A DNA stretch of 64,000 nt from Vibrio parahaemolyticus (GTDB taxonomy: Bacteria > Pseudomonadota > Gammaproteobacteria > Enterobacterales > Vibrionaceae). Below the pieces are notes generated by a model. The model did no database searches. It was not told the DNA's origin and worked only from the letters and a program-made list of their open reading frames with translations. The position numbers were made by a program, and so were the translations under genes. The stretch spans positions 2,108,001 to 2,172,000 of the forward strand of contig NZ_UHIL01000001.1 of the NCBI RefSeq assembly GCF_900460535.1, given 5' to 3'. Positions within the stretch are counted from its first letter, which is position 1, and every line of letters begins with the position of its first letter. Shown piece by piece: positions 8,346 through 17,180 of this stretch.

Positions 8346-8705
8346 GTTGCCAAACCTAAAGCTTTGATTTGAAGTCGATTGCCGTTTTGCCAACACTAGT
8401 TTTATGTGCTTTGAAAAACTCAAATCAGGCGCAGTTTTAAAGCGCCTGTCACTGAAACCACTTGGAACACGCAACGCCGTAGAAAACGAACTGACAACAC
8501 CAAAAAGACCTTTTGGAGAAACAGTGCCACAAAGCTGACTTTCAACAAGTAAATCTGCTTCTGAAACGGCAAACCAAACTAGGAAAAGATCGAAGCTCAA
8601 TTTCCGCGAACCAAGATCCCGAAGTTCGAAGTGCAGAATCAAGCAAAGCACACGAACGATTAGACCTAAACACTCTGTTTTAGCTGCGATTTTCTCGTTG
8701 GCAAC
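8346..8705. other. Gene-less cassette, family A copy 4
   Basis: First of three consecutive family A cassettes. The minus-strand frame stays open here for 141 codons (8343-8768) only because it also reads through the neighbouring attC. Its tail GFSDRRFKTAPDLSF is recognisable in several copies, so a decayed gene cannot be excluded. Confidence 0.7.
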
Positions 8706-8827
8706 TAACGCCGCATTAAGGGGTGAACAACGCATTCCACCCAAACTAAACCATTGTGCCGTAAACACTAAAGCCGATTCAAACTAAAACTGCCAAGCGT
8801 TGTGAATCCCTCTTGAATGCTTTGTTA
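8706..8827 (-). repeat. attC site
   Basis: 122 bp; arms gcattaag / cttgaatgc. Closes family A copy 5. Confidence 0.95.
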
Positions 8828-9186
8828 GTCGCCATACCCAAGGCTTAGGTTTGGAGTTTATTACCGCTTTGCCTACACTGTTGTTACGTGCTTTGAAAAA
8901 CTCAGTTCAGGCGCAGTTTCAAAGCGCCTGTCACTGAAACCACTTGGAACACGCAACGCCGTAGAAAACTAACTGACAACACCAAAAAGACCTTTTGGAG
9001 AAACAGTGCCACAAAGCTGACTTTCAACAAGTAAATCGGATTCTGAAACAGCAAACCAAGCTAGGAAAAGATCGAAACTCATTTCCGCGAGCCAAGATCC
9101 CGAAGTTCGAAGTGCAGAATCGAGCAAAGCACACGAACGATTAGACCTAAACACTCTGTTTTAGCTGTGATTTTCTCGTTGGCAAC
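8828..9186. other. Gene-less cassette, family A copy 5
   Basis: Very close to copy 4 over the segment accttttggagaaacagtgccacaa and its surroundings, but the shared reverse frame is interrupted (61 codons, 8969-9154). Confidence 0.75.
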
Positions 9187-9308
9187 TAACGCCGCATTAA
9201 GGGGTGAGCAACGCTAACCACCTAACTTAAACCATTGTGCCGTAAACACTAAAGCTAATTCAAACCAAAACTGCCAAGCGTTGTGAATCCCTCTTGAATG
9301 CTTTGTTA
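9187..9308 (-). repeat. attC site
   Basis: 122 bp; arms gcattaag / cttgaatgc. Closes family A copy 6. Confidence 0.95.
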
Positions 9309-9671
9309 GTTGCCAAACTTAAAGCTTTGATTTGAAGTTGATTGCCGCTTTGCCAACACTAACTTTACGTACGTTGAAAAACTAAAATCAGGCGCAGATC
9401 CAAAGCGCCTGTCACTGAAACCACTTGGAACAGATAGCGCCGTAGAAAGCGGACTAACAACACCAAAAAGATCTTTTGAGAAGACAATATTACAAAGCTG
9501 ACTTTCAATAAGTAAATCGGTTTCTGAAACAGAGAATCCAACCACAAAAGAAACCTGAGAACGATTTTCACAAACTCGAACGATTCAAAATTGAAGTACG
9601 AAACCCCACCAAAAACACACTGACTTTAGCTCTAAACATTCTGTTTATGCTGCATTTTCCTCGTTGGCAAC
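9309..9671. other. Gene-less cassette, family A copy 6
   Basis: Third of the consecutive A run, more diverged than copies 4 and 5. Two overlapping reverse frames (9306-9545, 9365-9571) compete, as expected for non-coding sequence. Confidence 0.75.
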
Positions 9672-9794
9672 TAACGCGCAGTTAAGGTGTGAGAGACGCA
9701 CATGCACCCTAACCTAAAATAAACTCTGATAAATCCGTGCCTATTTGGGCACTAAAACCCCAATGCGTTTCGAATCGCCTTGAACGTCTTGTTA
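9672..9794 (-). repeat. attC site of D cassette
   Basis: 123 bp; unusual R'-side taacgcgcagttaagg, inner gagacgc / gcgtttc, central tttgggcac. Same in all five D copies. Confidence 0.95.
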
Positions 9795-10084
9795 TTCCGC
9801 AACTAAAGTCGGCTATGTTTACGCCTAATCTTTTGATATGACGAGAAATTTTCGGTATGCAGGCAAAAATCGAAGCCGAAGTATTTGGCAGCTCACTACC
9901 TTAAATCGCTTTAGCGTCACTCTTTAATTGCTGCGCCATATTAAGGTGCGCTTAAAGCGCTTTAAGGCTAGCATGGAAATGACCAATATTCGCCCTTTTC
10001 GCCGCTTTTCCACCCTATTACCCCGCCACTTTCACTCTTAGGCTACAATCACGTACATTCAGCCTGAGAGATCCGTTGCGGAAA
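9795..10084. other. D cassette body, copy 1
   Basis: With its attC this makes exactly 413 bp, as in the other four copies. It holds a 16-bp perfect palindrome cttaaagcgctttaag (9951-9966). Six bases downstream, a plus-strand ORF of 22 codons (9973-10041, MEMTNIRPFRRFS...) has AAGG five bases before its ATG. A minus-strand ORF of 23 codons starting MSCQILRLRF also exists. Whether either is translated is unknown. Confidence 0.8.
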
Positions 10085-10204
10085 TAACGCCCAATTAAGG
10101 TGTGAAGCACGCTACTACCACACCCAATTTGACCACCGTAAACACTAAACTAAACTCAAGCCAAAAATGCCAAGCGTGCTGAATCACTCTTAAATTGTTT
10201 GTTA
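10085..10204 (-). repeat. attC site
   Basis: 120 bp; arms caattaag / cttaaattg, inner agcacgc / gcgtgct. R'' gives the stop of the 10202 gene. Confidence 0.95.
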
Positions 10205-10834
10205 GGTTTTTACTATCTCACTATGTATAAGCCGATTGTAAGGAACCTCATAAGCACTGGTATAATAATCAATTATTGACTGATCGCCGCCTTGTTTCTG
10301 ATATAAGTCGATGTACCGAAACAGCCCGTTGGACGCATTTAGTGCTTGTAACCATATTTCATTATCTTGAAACAAAGAACCATCGGGTTGGCGTCGTAAC
10401 TTGGGACTCTCTTTAAGTACTGACAAGTGATGTTCCCAGTCTAGTGAGTCACTTTTTAAAAGAGTACTCAATGGAAGTTCTTTCAACCCTGCATACTCTC
10501 CTCCCATATCGTGCGTCCAAAGCCATGGGTCATCACAAGTTACAACCATCTCATACAAACTTTTAAGATCTTTCTCATAAGCTCGAATAGCGATTAGTGT
10601 CTCAGAGCTAATTTGTTGATTTTTAATAAACTTTAAATTCTCTAGACCAGCACGAAACGCCAAAAATGCAAACAAAGGACCAAGAACTCCACCAATATAA
10701 CTACCAAAGCTTCCCCAGTCACTCTGCTCATTTGAGAGACCTGAGTGAAACTGTATAAAAAAAGCACCTAGACTTATACCTGTAATCAAAACAGCAACAA
10801 TAGTTGCCATATTATCTCGAATTAGATTATTCAA
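10202..10834 (-). CDS. Two-TM protein with cytoplasmic tail
   Basis: About 210 aa. Two membrane segments near the N-terminus (about residues 10-30 and 45-62 from this start) enclose a WGSFGSYIGGVLGP motif, which I know from many mobile-element and phage-associated membrane proteins. A soluble tail of about 140 residues follows. Start is uncertain: TTG at 10834 lies four bases after GGGGAG; ATG at 10810 is the alternative. Stop lies in R''. Confidence 0.7.
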   Translation of the reverse strand: MNNLIRDNMATIVAVLITGISLGAFFIQFHSGLSNEQSDWGSFGSYIGGVLGPLFAFLAFRAGLENLKFIKNQQISSETLIAIRAYEKDLKSLYEMVVTCDDPWLWTHDMGGEYAGLKELPLSTLLKSDSLDWEHHLSVLKESPKLRRQPDGSLFQDNEIWLQALNASNGLFRYIDLYQKQGGDQSIIDYYTSAYEVPYNRLIHSEIVKT

Positions 10835-10851
10835 ATTACTCCCCAAAAACC

Positions 10852-10971
10852 TAACGCCTTGTTAAGGGGTGAAGCACGCAACACCGATGCTACCGCATAC
10901 CGCCTTAATCACTAAAACCAACGCATAGTAAAAATGCCACGCGTGCTGAATCCCTCTTGAACAATTTGTTA
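10852..10971 (-). repeat. attC site
   Basis: 120 bp; arms cttgttaag / cttgaacaa, inner agcacgc / gcgtgct. R'' gives the GNAT stop. Confidence 0.95.
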
Positions 10972-11433
10972 GCTGTATTTTTCCATTACAAAATTTCTTA
11001 GTTTTTGACCGCGGACTTCCATTTCTTGGGCTTGAACTACTTTAAAACCGAAGTGTTCGTAAAATGGACGAGCAGTGATACTGACTTCAGAAAAATAACG
11101 TTTTATACCGCGTGAATTGCCAACCTTAAAAACATGATTCATTAGAGCTTTACCTACACCTTTGCCTTGATACTCATGGTGACAAAAGAAATGGTCTATA
11201 AGCCCACTAGCTTGCAAATCTGTGTAGCCAACAATGACACCGTCTATTTCAGCAACAAATGGAGATAACCCTTTCATCCGTTTTTCCCAGACTGACGGTT
11301 CTAGACGTTCTGGAGCCCAAGCTTCGACTTGAGCTTGAGAATAGTCACGAATATTAATATTCCGAATTGTATAAAAGTGAATATCCCATAGTGCTTTGGC
11401 ATCTTCTACGCTGTAATTTCTAATTGTAATCAT
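10969..11433 (-). CDS. GNAT family N-acetyltransferase
   Basis: 154 aa, full length for a single GNAT domain. The acetyl-CoA loop is YQGKGVGKALM (about residues 88-98). Strand beta4 (GLIDHFFCHHEYQ) precedes it and ARPFYEHFGFKVV carries the C-terminal Tyr region. ATG 11433 follows GGAG by eight bases. Acceptor substrate unknown. Confidence 0.88.
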   Translation of the reverse strand: MITIRNYSVEDAKALWDIHFYTIRNINIRDYSQAQVEAWAPERLEPSVWEKRMKGLSPFVAEIDGVIVGYTDLQASGLIDHFFCHHEYQGKGVGKALMNHVFKVGNSRGIKRYFSEVSITARPFYEHFGFKVVQAQEMEVRGQKLRNFVMEKYS

Positions 11434-11455
11434 CGTGCTTACTCCATAATACAGC

Positions 11456-11576
11456 TAACGCCGCGTTAAGGGGCGCAGGCACGCAATACAAAAGTGACCG
11501 TATAACACCTTAACCACTAAACACAACGCAAATTGAAAATGCCACGCGTGCCAAGTCCCTCTTGAACGCTTTGTTA
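11456..11576 (-). repeat. attC site
   Basis: 121 bp; arms cgttaag / cttgaacg, variant ggcgcaggcacgc / gcgtgccaag. Closes the 74-aa membrane protein cassette. Confidence 0.95.
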
Positions 11577-11593
11577 TGTGATGCTGTTCGAAA

Positions 11594-11818
11594 CTACGAT
11601 ATGAAGACACTAACCACCCAATCAGGCAGTCCGAATAAAAATGACCAACCGCCCAAAATCGCTGCTATTGGTGAAGTAATCGGGAACAACGCCAATGCAA
11701 ACATTGCAAAACCGCCAATTTTTACTGCAACCCAAAGCCAGTAGACCCAACCTAGTGGCAATAGAAGCCACATACTCATAATGACCCAACTAAAAAGTGT
11801 TGAAATAACATTTCCCAT
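11594..11818 (-). CDS. Small membrane protein
   Basis: 74 aa, almost wholly hydrophobic, with two long segments (about residues 4-40 and 42-72) rich in Trp, Leu and Gly. ATG 11818 follows AGGTGG by seven bases. Not recognised. Confidence 0.65.
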   Translation of the reverse strand: MGNVISTLFSWVIMSMWLLLPLGWVYWLWVAVKIGGFAMFALALFPITSPIAAILGGWSFLFGLPDWVVSVFIS

Positions 11819-11907
11819 ACGCCAACCACCTGTCTCTGTTGCAAAATATAAGCATAGACTTATTTTAATTATTGTATTCTGAGTTGTGTCACTATTGGGG
11901 AGTCACA

Positions 11908-12027
11908 TAACGCCAAATTAAGGTGTGAACAACGCTAACACCTTAGCTAAAGCATTGTGCCATAAACACTAAACTTGCTTGAAGTGAAAACGCCGAGCGT
12001 TGTGAATCACTCTTAAATTTCTTGTTA
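11908..12027 (-). repeat. attC site
   Basis: 120 bp; arms aaattaag / cttaaatt, inner aacaacgc / gcgttgtg. Closes a GNAT cassette. Confidence 0.95.
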
Positions 12028-12035
12028 TGTGCGTA

Positions 12036-12482
12036 CTAAATATTTACGTACAATCTCAGCATGTCTTTGTGTTGAATACCATTTTCATAGATTGGCTCCG
12101 GATAGTTTAGCAAAAAATGATCTTTGATGATTGAGTCTACTCGAAAACCTAAACGCTGATAATAAGTCAGTTGATAACCAAATGTACCCGTACCAAGCTC
12201 GACACGATTGATTCCTTTACTTGGTAGCTGAGATAGAACAAGCTTTAGTAACTTAGTACCAATACCCTGACCTTGCAGCTCTGGAGATACCGATACATTA
12301 AATATCTCAGCAAGGCTGTTGGTCTGCGCTTTAACTATACAAGCAGCAAAAACTCGTCCGTTGTCAAATGCAGCAAAACACCATGAACCAGGTAAATACG
12401 AAGCGATACTAGCTTCAGAAGGATCAGCTTCAAGCAATAAATCTAGTGGAATTTCGCTACTTTTGACTTCGATATATTGCAT
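12036..12482 (-). CDS. GNAT family N-acetyltransferase
   Basis: 148 aa from ATG 12482, which follows GGAGG by four bases; a 14-residue longer frame would begin in attC and is rejected. The acetyl-CoA loop is ELQGQGIGTKLL. LTYYQRLGFRVD is the usual C-terminal GNAT strand-turn. Substrate unknown. Confidence 0.87.
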   Translation of the reverse strand: MQYIEVKSSEIPLDLLLEADPSEASIASYLPGSWCFAAFDNGRVFAACIVKAQTNSLAEIFNVSVSPELQGQGIGTKLLKLVLSQLPSKGINRVELGTGTFGYQLTYYQRLGFRVDSIIKDHFLLNYPEPIYENGIQHKDMLRLYVNI

Positions 12483-12498
12483 ATTTCCTCCAAGCACA

Positions 12499-12617
12499 TA
12501 ACGCCCAGTTAAGGGGTGAAGCACGCAATACCGATGTTACTGCATGGTACTTCAACACAAAAACCAACGCATACCAAAAATGCCACGCGTGCTGAATCCC
12601 TCTTGAACTGTTTGTTA
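12499..12617 (-). repeat. attC site
   Basis: 119 bp; arms cagttaag / cttgaactg, inner agcacgc / gcgtgct. Closes family B copy 2. Confidence 0.95.
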
Positions 12618-13046
12618 GCACGCTGCCCTTTAAGCCTTTGGTACACGCCAAAATATTGAAATATAGCACGAAATTCATGGCTTAAAACACCAAAACCAAA
12701 CGGACAGCTGCCAAACTAAAAACAAACTTCAAGAAGTAAGTTGGCTAGAAGAAAAACATGCTTAACTGCCCTTTTTCGACGCTTTCAAATTAGCAAAGAA
12801 TACGAGCTTCGAACTTGAACAACAGCAACAAAGAAACGCTTGTTTTGCCGAAAATTTCTCAGCGCCAAAGAAACCACGCCAGAGAAATAGCCCGAAAGTT
12901 AGAAACCGTAAACGATAAACTCAAAGCGAAAACTTCACATCTAGTGCCACCGGAGCGAACGTGAAAGGAACATTTGATCAGGTGTAAATCTGGGAAAAGA
13001 GACCAATAAACATCAAGACTTTTGCCCTTTGATTCCAACCCAGTGC
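12618..13046. other. Gene-less cassette, family B copy 2
   Basis: Same block order as the 7796 copy. Differences include gtgaaaggaac in the block that is ctgaaaggcac elsewhere. No ORF is kept between copies. Confidence 0.75.
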
Positions 13047-13166
13047 TAACGGCTTGCTAAGGTGTGAGTAACGCAATACAAAAGCTACCGCACAGCGCCT
13101 TAATCACATAAGCCACCGCAAAGTAAAAATGCCACGCGTTACGAATCACTCTTAAGCAATTTGTTA
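13047..13166 (-). repeat. attC site
   Basis: 120 bp; taacggc instead of taacgcc at the R' side, arms gctaag / cttaagc. Closes family B' copy 1. Confidence 0.93.
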
Positions 13167-13593
13167 GTACATGCGCTACTTCTATTTATGCGCTCCAAGA
13201 TATTGAAAAGTGGCATGATATGAAAGGCTTTGAACACTGAAGTGAGACGGGCAGCTACAAAACTTTACCCCAGATGAAAGACGAAAGTTGGCTAGAAGAA
13301 AAACGCACTGAACAGCCCTACTTTCACTGGCTTCAAATTAGAAAAGGATTCTTTCCTCGTACTTCAACAGCCACACCAAAAATAATCAAGGTTCTCTCAA
13401 AAGCCACCACGAAAATGAAGAAGCTCCAAAGAAATAGGCTAAGAGTTAGAAACCGTAAACGGTGAAATCAAAGCGAACACTCCGTATATAGTGCCACCGG
13501 AAAGAACGTGAAAGGCACTAACTGAAAGGTGTAAAGGCGAGCGCCAAAACAGATACACACCAAAACTTATGACATTTAATGCCAAACCCGTAC
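13167..13593. other. Gene-less cassette, family B' copy 1
   Basis: 427 bp, the same length as its twin at 43762-44188. It shares the gtgccaccgg, agttagaa(a/g)(c/t)cgtaaacgg and agaagaaaaacg blocks with family B but starts with agtacatgcgctacttc. The plus-strand ORF 13274-13465 is not kept in the twin. Confidence 0.75.
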
Positions 13594-13713
13594 TAACGCC
13601 CTGTTAAGGTGTGAGCAACGCAATACCGATGCCGCCGCATACCATCTTAACCACTAAACGCAACGCATAGCAAAAATGCCACGCGTTGCGAATCACTCTT
13701 AAACAGTTTGTTA
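13594..13713 (-). repeat. attC site
   Basis: 120 bp; arms ctgttaag / cttaaacag. Closes the Tae4/Tai4 cassette. Confidence 0.95.
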
Positions 13714-13720
13714 TGTAACT

Positions 13721-14077
13721 TTACTCAACCTGAGTCAACAAGCTCAGATTTTCTAGAAAAACAGGATCGTTTTCCAAAGTAAAACACTTCGCGAGTAAAG
13801 GAGACGTCTCATTCTTATAATTAATTGCGGGCTCATATTTTTTTACTAGCCTAGATACTTCAACGAAAGTGTCTGGTGATATAGAACTCATTTGCACTAT
13901 ACCTGCAGAGATATTTCTAATATCACCTAAGTCGTAGTTTTTATGTTGAAAGTACTGATATAAACAATTCGCTCTCGCGAATTGTATTAATTGTTCATCG
14001 ATATTAGATTGGGGACCAGTATTAGCTTTTACAGATAATGACATCAGCAAAAGTATGAAAGTCATAACCTTGATCAT
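13721..14077 (-). CDS. tai4: Tai4-like T6SS amidase immunity protein
   Basis: 118 aa with a clear signal peptide (MIKVMTFILLLMSLSVKA, cleavage likely after Ala18), so it is periplasmic. The mature part is alpha-helical with two Cys (NCLYQY, AKCFTL) that may form a disulfide. The ATG at 14077 overlaps the TGA of the upstream amidase gene (ATGA), so the pair is coupled. Position, export and size fit Tai4-type immunity proteins, which bind the amidase active site. The sequence match itself is weaker than for the effector. Confidence 0.75.
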   Translation of the reverse strand: MIKVMTFILLLMSLSVKANTGPQSNIDEQLIQFARANCLYQYFQHKNYDLGDIRNISAGIVQMSSISPDTFVEVSRLVKKYEPAINYKNETSPLLAKCFTLENDPVFLENLSLLTQVE

Positions 14078-14559
14078 GTGCACTCCCAGAACAGAACTTT
14101 GTGAGTGACTGATGCATACCCTTGGTATACACATTTATTCCCATCCCATAGGTCAGCATGCCCTGTCGCATCACTCCATCCGTCAACTTGATAGACAATA
14201 ATGCCCTTACGCCCTTTAATTTTCTCTAGGTGCTCTTCGGGAGTTAGCTCTTCAGGGCTAAAGTATTTTTCTGATAGGTATTTGATAAGAATTTTGACTC
14301 GAAAAATATACCAAAATTTATTTTGTCCCGAAGAGACTTGAAGACTCATTTTTCCTTCCGGCCCAATCGCGTTGTAACGAGGAATTTTGTGTTCTACACC
14401 GCTACCATTAAGAGCTTTGGAAACTCTAATAGCACAAGCGTTTGAAAATATACCTAGTTCGTAGTTCAAACCTACTTTACCACCAATTTTTTCAAAAACC
14501 ACATTAGCTGGTAACGCAGGGTAATTGGCACGAAGTTTTTCCCATGTTGGCAACTTCAT
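14074..14559 (-). CDS. tae4: Tae4-family T6SS amidase effector
   Basis: 161 aa. Tae4 amidases cleave the D-Glu to mDAP bond of peptidoglycan after type VI delivery. Visible: N-terminal W(E)KL...NYP, IGGKVG, catalytic Cys42 in FSNACAIRVSKALN, YIFRVKILIKYL, KGIIVYQV, and catalytic His134 in GWSDATGHADLWDG. There is no signal peptide, as expected for a T6SS-injected effector. Start taken as ATG 14559 behind GAGG; GTG 14565 is an alternative. A 130-bp leader upstream, unusual in this array, may hold its own promoter. No T6SS structural genes are in the window. Confidence 0.85.
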   Translation of the reverse strand: MKLPTWEKLRANYPALPANVVFEKIGGKVGLNYELGIFSNACAIRVSKALNGSGVEHKIPRYNAIGPEGKMSLQVSSGQNKFWYIFRVKILIKYLSEKYFSPEELTPEEHLEKIKGRKGIIVYQVDGWSDATGHADLWDGNKCVYQGYASVTHKVLFWECT

Positions 14560-14651
14560 TTTCACCTCAATCCTTAGTAAATATCTTAGGATAGATAATG
14601 TGCCGCTGATTCGACCTCATGTAAAAAAGAGAAGAAAACTTTATGATTGAA

Positions 14652-14657
14652 ATTATA
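14652..14657 (-). promoter_or_regulatory. Candidate -10 of Tae4/Tai4 promoter
   Basis: Perfect TATAAT on the minus strand in an AT-rich leader 93 bases before the amidase start. No convincing -35 hexamer at 17 bp, so this is tentative. Confidence 0.35.
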
Positions 14658-14689
14658 TAGTTTTGAAACTGACTAATCATGAAGTTACA

Positions 14690-14809
14690 TAACGCCGCGT
14701 TAAGTGGTGAACAACGCGCCCACCAAACCTAACCATTGTGCCGTAAACACTAAAGTTGAATCAAACTGAAAATGCCAAGCGTTGTGAATCCGTCTTAAAC
14801 GCTTTGTTA
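14690..14809 (-). repeat. attC site
   Basis: 120 bp; cgttaagtggtgaacaacgc left, gaatccgtcttaaacg right. Closes the nucleotidyltransferase cassette. Confidence 0.95.
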
Positions 14810-14818
14810 TACAAACTG

Positions 14819-15376
14819 TTACAGCTTATCCGCCAACTTCTTAAGGTAAGATTTGGCTAGTTCATTTTTACCCCGGCTTAACCACTTTATACACTCCAAA
14901 AGTTCCCAGATTAAGCCTTGGTCACCATTTGTATATGCAGGAAAGTCTTCATGCTTTGGCGCTGGAGCATCGGTTAATCGTGACTCCACCGCACCTGCTT
15001 TATCAAATAGCACTTTGAAAGGTCTAGAGATATCAAAAGGTTCGCTTAGATCTAGGCAATGAATCTCTGTGCTGGTTAAATCCGTAAAAATGTACTTTGT
15101 AAAGTAAGCATTCTCGTTATGAAAGCCTTGATTACGATAGAAAATTTCTTTACCACGCTCAAAAGCCAAGAAGCACTCTTGTGTGGACTTATGAAATTCA
15201 TTTTGGGTAAGAATCAAAATGTCAGCGTCAGATACTCGGTCACCCTTACCTGCAGCCAATGAGCCTAATAACACTGCGGCAACCACATTGTCTTCGGAAA
15301 TAAACGCAGAACAAGCAGATCTAACCAGTTCATTTTGAAGGGGAAGATTTTCAAGATTAAGTTCTTCTAAACTCAC
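14819..15376 (-). CDS. Nucleotidyltransferase-fold protein
   Basis: 185 aa. The pol-beta type motif is LLGSLAAGKGDRVSDADILI (about residues 35-54): GS followed by D-x-S-D-x-D, the usual metal-binding pair, with a possible third acid in EIHCLDL. The C-terminal half is helical, as in aminoglycoside nucleotidyltransferases and lincosamide-type enzymes, but the substrate cannot be told and resistance is not implied. Start is GTG 15376, five bases after GGAGG. Confidence 0.8.
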   Translation of the reverse strand: MSLEELNLENLPLQNELVRSACSAFISEDNVVAAVLLGSLAAGKGDRVSDADILILTQNEFHKSTQECFLAFERGKEIFYRNQGFHNENAYFTKYIFTDLTSTEIHCLDLSEPFDISRPFKVLFDKAGAVESRLTDAPAPKHEDFPAYTNGDQGLIWELLECIKWLSRGKNELAKSYLKKLADKL

Positions 15377-15393
15377 AGTTACCTCCGTTTGTA

Positions 15394-15518
15394 TAACGCC
15401 GCGTTAAGGGGTGAACAACGCTATACCACCCAACTTAAACCATTGTGCCATAAACACAAAAACTAAACTTTGAGCCAAAACCGCCAAGCGTTGAGAATCC
15501 CTCTTGAACGCTTTGTTA
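15394..15518 (-). repeat. attC site
   Basis: 125 bp; arms cgttaag / cttgaacg, inner aacaacgc / gcgttgag. Closes a VOC cassette. Confidence 0.95.
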
Positions 15519-15526
15519 TGTGCATG

Positions 15527-15940
15527 CTACTTGGTTGCTCTGTTCAGTTGCAGTAAATCCCATTTGTTACCATAGAGATCTTGGAATACCACCACTGTCC
15601 CGTATTCTTCAACTCGTGGCTCTTCATTAAATACAATGCCATTTGTCTTCATTAATTCGTAGTCTCGCCAGAAATCGTTAGTTTGTAAGAACAAGAACAC
15701 ACGACCACCCGTTTGATTCCCTACTGCTTGCATTTGTTCTGGTGTACTCGCTTGAGCCAAAAGCAGGTTCGTACCACTGGAATTTGGAGGAGAAACTTGA
15801 ACCCAGCGTTTACCACCACCTAAGTCAGTATCTTCAACCAATGTGAATTGAAGTTTTTGAGTATAGAACTCAATAGCATCGTCGTAATTTTCAACGACTA
15901 GAGCGATGTTTCCAATTTGCTGCTGAACAGTTTTAGACAT
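15527..15940 (-). CDS. VOC/glyoxalase-fold protein
   Basis: 137 aa from ATG 15940 (GGAAA five bases before). One VOC domain of two beta-alpha-beta-beta-beta units: IGNIALVVENYDDAIEFYTQKL, GKRWVQVSPPNS, GRVFLFLQTNDF and VVVFQDLYGNKWDLLQL. It resembles bleomycin-resistance / glyoxalase superfamily proteins of unknown substrate. A 32-residue longer frame reads through the attC and is not used. Confidence 0.85.
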   Translation of the reverse strand: MSKTVQQQIGNIALVVENYDDAIEFYTQKLQFTLVEDTDLGGGKRWVQVSPPNSSGTNLLLAQASTPEQMQAVGNQTGGRVFLFLQTNDFWRDYELMKTNGIVFNEEPRVEEYGTVVVFQDLYGNKWDLLQLNRATK

Positions 15941-16003
15941 GACAATTTCCGCTATTTCAAAACGCTGATTGTACGCTATTTTATGATTTTCCGAGAAAGC
16001 ACA

Positions 16004-16123
16004 TAACGCCCAATTAAGGGGTGAGTAACGCAACACCGATGCCGCTGCAAACCGCCTTAATCACTAAAATTGCCGCATAACAAAAATGCCACGCGTTACG
16101 AATCCCTCTTGAATTGTTTGTTA
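16004..16123 (-). repeat. attC site
   Basis: 120 bp; arms caattaag / cttgaattg, inner gtaacgc / gcgttac. Closes family B copy 3. Confidence 0.95.
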
Positions 16124-16552
16124 GCACGCTGCCATTAAAGCCTTTGGTACATGCCAACATATTGAAATATAGCACGAAAATATGGTTTAAAACACGAGAG
16201 CAAAACAGACAACTGCCAAACTAAAAACAAACATCAAGACGTAAGTTAGCTAGAAAAAAAACATGCTTAACTGCCCTTCTTCACCGCTTCCAAATTAGCA
16301 AAGAATACGGACTTCGAACTTGAACAACAGCGTCAAAGAAACGCTTGTTTTGCCGAAAATCTCTCAGTTCCAAAGAAACCACGCCAGAGAAATAGCCCGA
16401 AAGTTAGAAACCGTAAACGATAAACTCAAAGAGAAAACTTCACATCTAGTGCCACCGGAGCGAACCTGAAAGGCACATTTGGTCAGGTGTAAAGCGAGGA
16501 AAAGAAACCAATAAACACCAAAACTTTTGACCGCTGATGCCACCCCTGTGCT
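16124..16552. other. Gene-less cassette, family B copy 3
   Basis: 429 bp, the same length as the 7796 and 12618 copies, with the same attC subtype as 7676. No shared ORF. Confidence 0.75.
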
Positions 16553-16643
16553 AACGCCGCGTTAAGGTGTGACGTAATGCGTGCCAAACTTGAGCGAAGC
16601 GAAACTGGCACGCGTTGCGGAATCGCTCTTAAACGCTTTGTTA
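16553..16643 (-). repeat. attC site, short 91-bp class
   Basis: 91 bp, with a central cttgagcgaagcgaaac in place of the usual 50-bp middle. Right side is gcggaatcgctcttaaacg. Most diverged of the four short sites. Closes the RidA-like cassette. Confidence 0.92.
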
Positions 16644-16651
16644 TGGCGATA

Positions 16652-17035
16652 CTAACGTTTAGCCACTATTCTCATTTCAACAAGTGCGTTCTCTGGGATA
16701 AATTCTGACACTCCAATAGCTGACCAAGCAGGATAAGGCTTTTTAACATATTCATCTTTTACTTTTGAAAACACATCTATGTGCTTTTTTAAGTCAATGT
16801 GGAATGTCGTCATCTCGAGGATATCGTCGTAAGTTAACCCTACCGCATTAAGGTAAACCCCGAGCTTGTAAAAAGCATCATGGAACTGTTCTTCTGGGTT
16901 CGTACTTATTTGCTTATCCTTGCGAGCAGCTGTAACGCCTGACAAATATACAGTGCCATCAGTTTCAATTACTGGCGAAAAATGCCAATCATCAAAGTAA
17001 TGCCTAAATTCTTCTGGTACTATCGATGTTTTCAT
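16652..17035 (-). CDS. RidA/YjgF/UK114-family protein
   Basis: 127 aa from ATG 17035 (GAGGG, then AAAT). Family signatures are GTVYLSGVTA, EEQFHDAFYKLGVYLNAVGLTYDDILEMTTFHID and FIPENALVEMRIVA. The Arg that true RidA imine deaminases carry in the PAR(S/T) position seems replaced (PAWSAIGV), so this is probably a non-RidA subfamily member. A longer frame starts in attC and is rejected. Confidence 0.87.
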   Translation of the reverse strand: MKTSIVPEEFRHYFDDWHFSPVIETDGTVYLSGVTAARKDKQISTNPEEQFHDAFYKLGVYLNAVGLTYDDILEMTTFHIDLKKHIDVFSKVKDEYVKKPYPAWSAIGVSEFIPENALVEMRIVAKR

Positions 17036-17051
17036 ATTTCCCTCTAAGCCA

Positions 17052-17171
17052 TAACGCCCTGTTAAGGTGTGAGCAACGCAATACTGATGCCGACGCATAC
17101 CACCTTAAACACTAAACGCAACGCATAGTGAAAATGCCACGCGTTGCGAATCACTCTTAAACAGTTTGTTA
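17052..17171 (-). repeat. attC site
   Basis: 120 bp; arms ctgttaag / cttaaacag. Closes the 300-aa HEPN-like cassette. Confidence 0.95.
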
Positions 17172-17180
17172 TATGCAATT

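Noticed and set aside
16652..17098. N-terminal extensions such as MRRHQYCVAHTLTGRY on many cassette proteins
   Set aside because: They are translations of the neighbouring attC, recur on unrelated proteins, and lie before the true ribosome sites.
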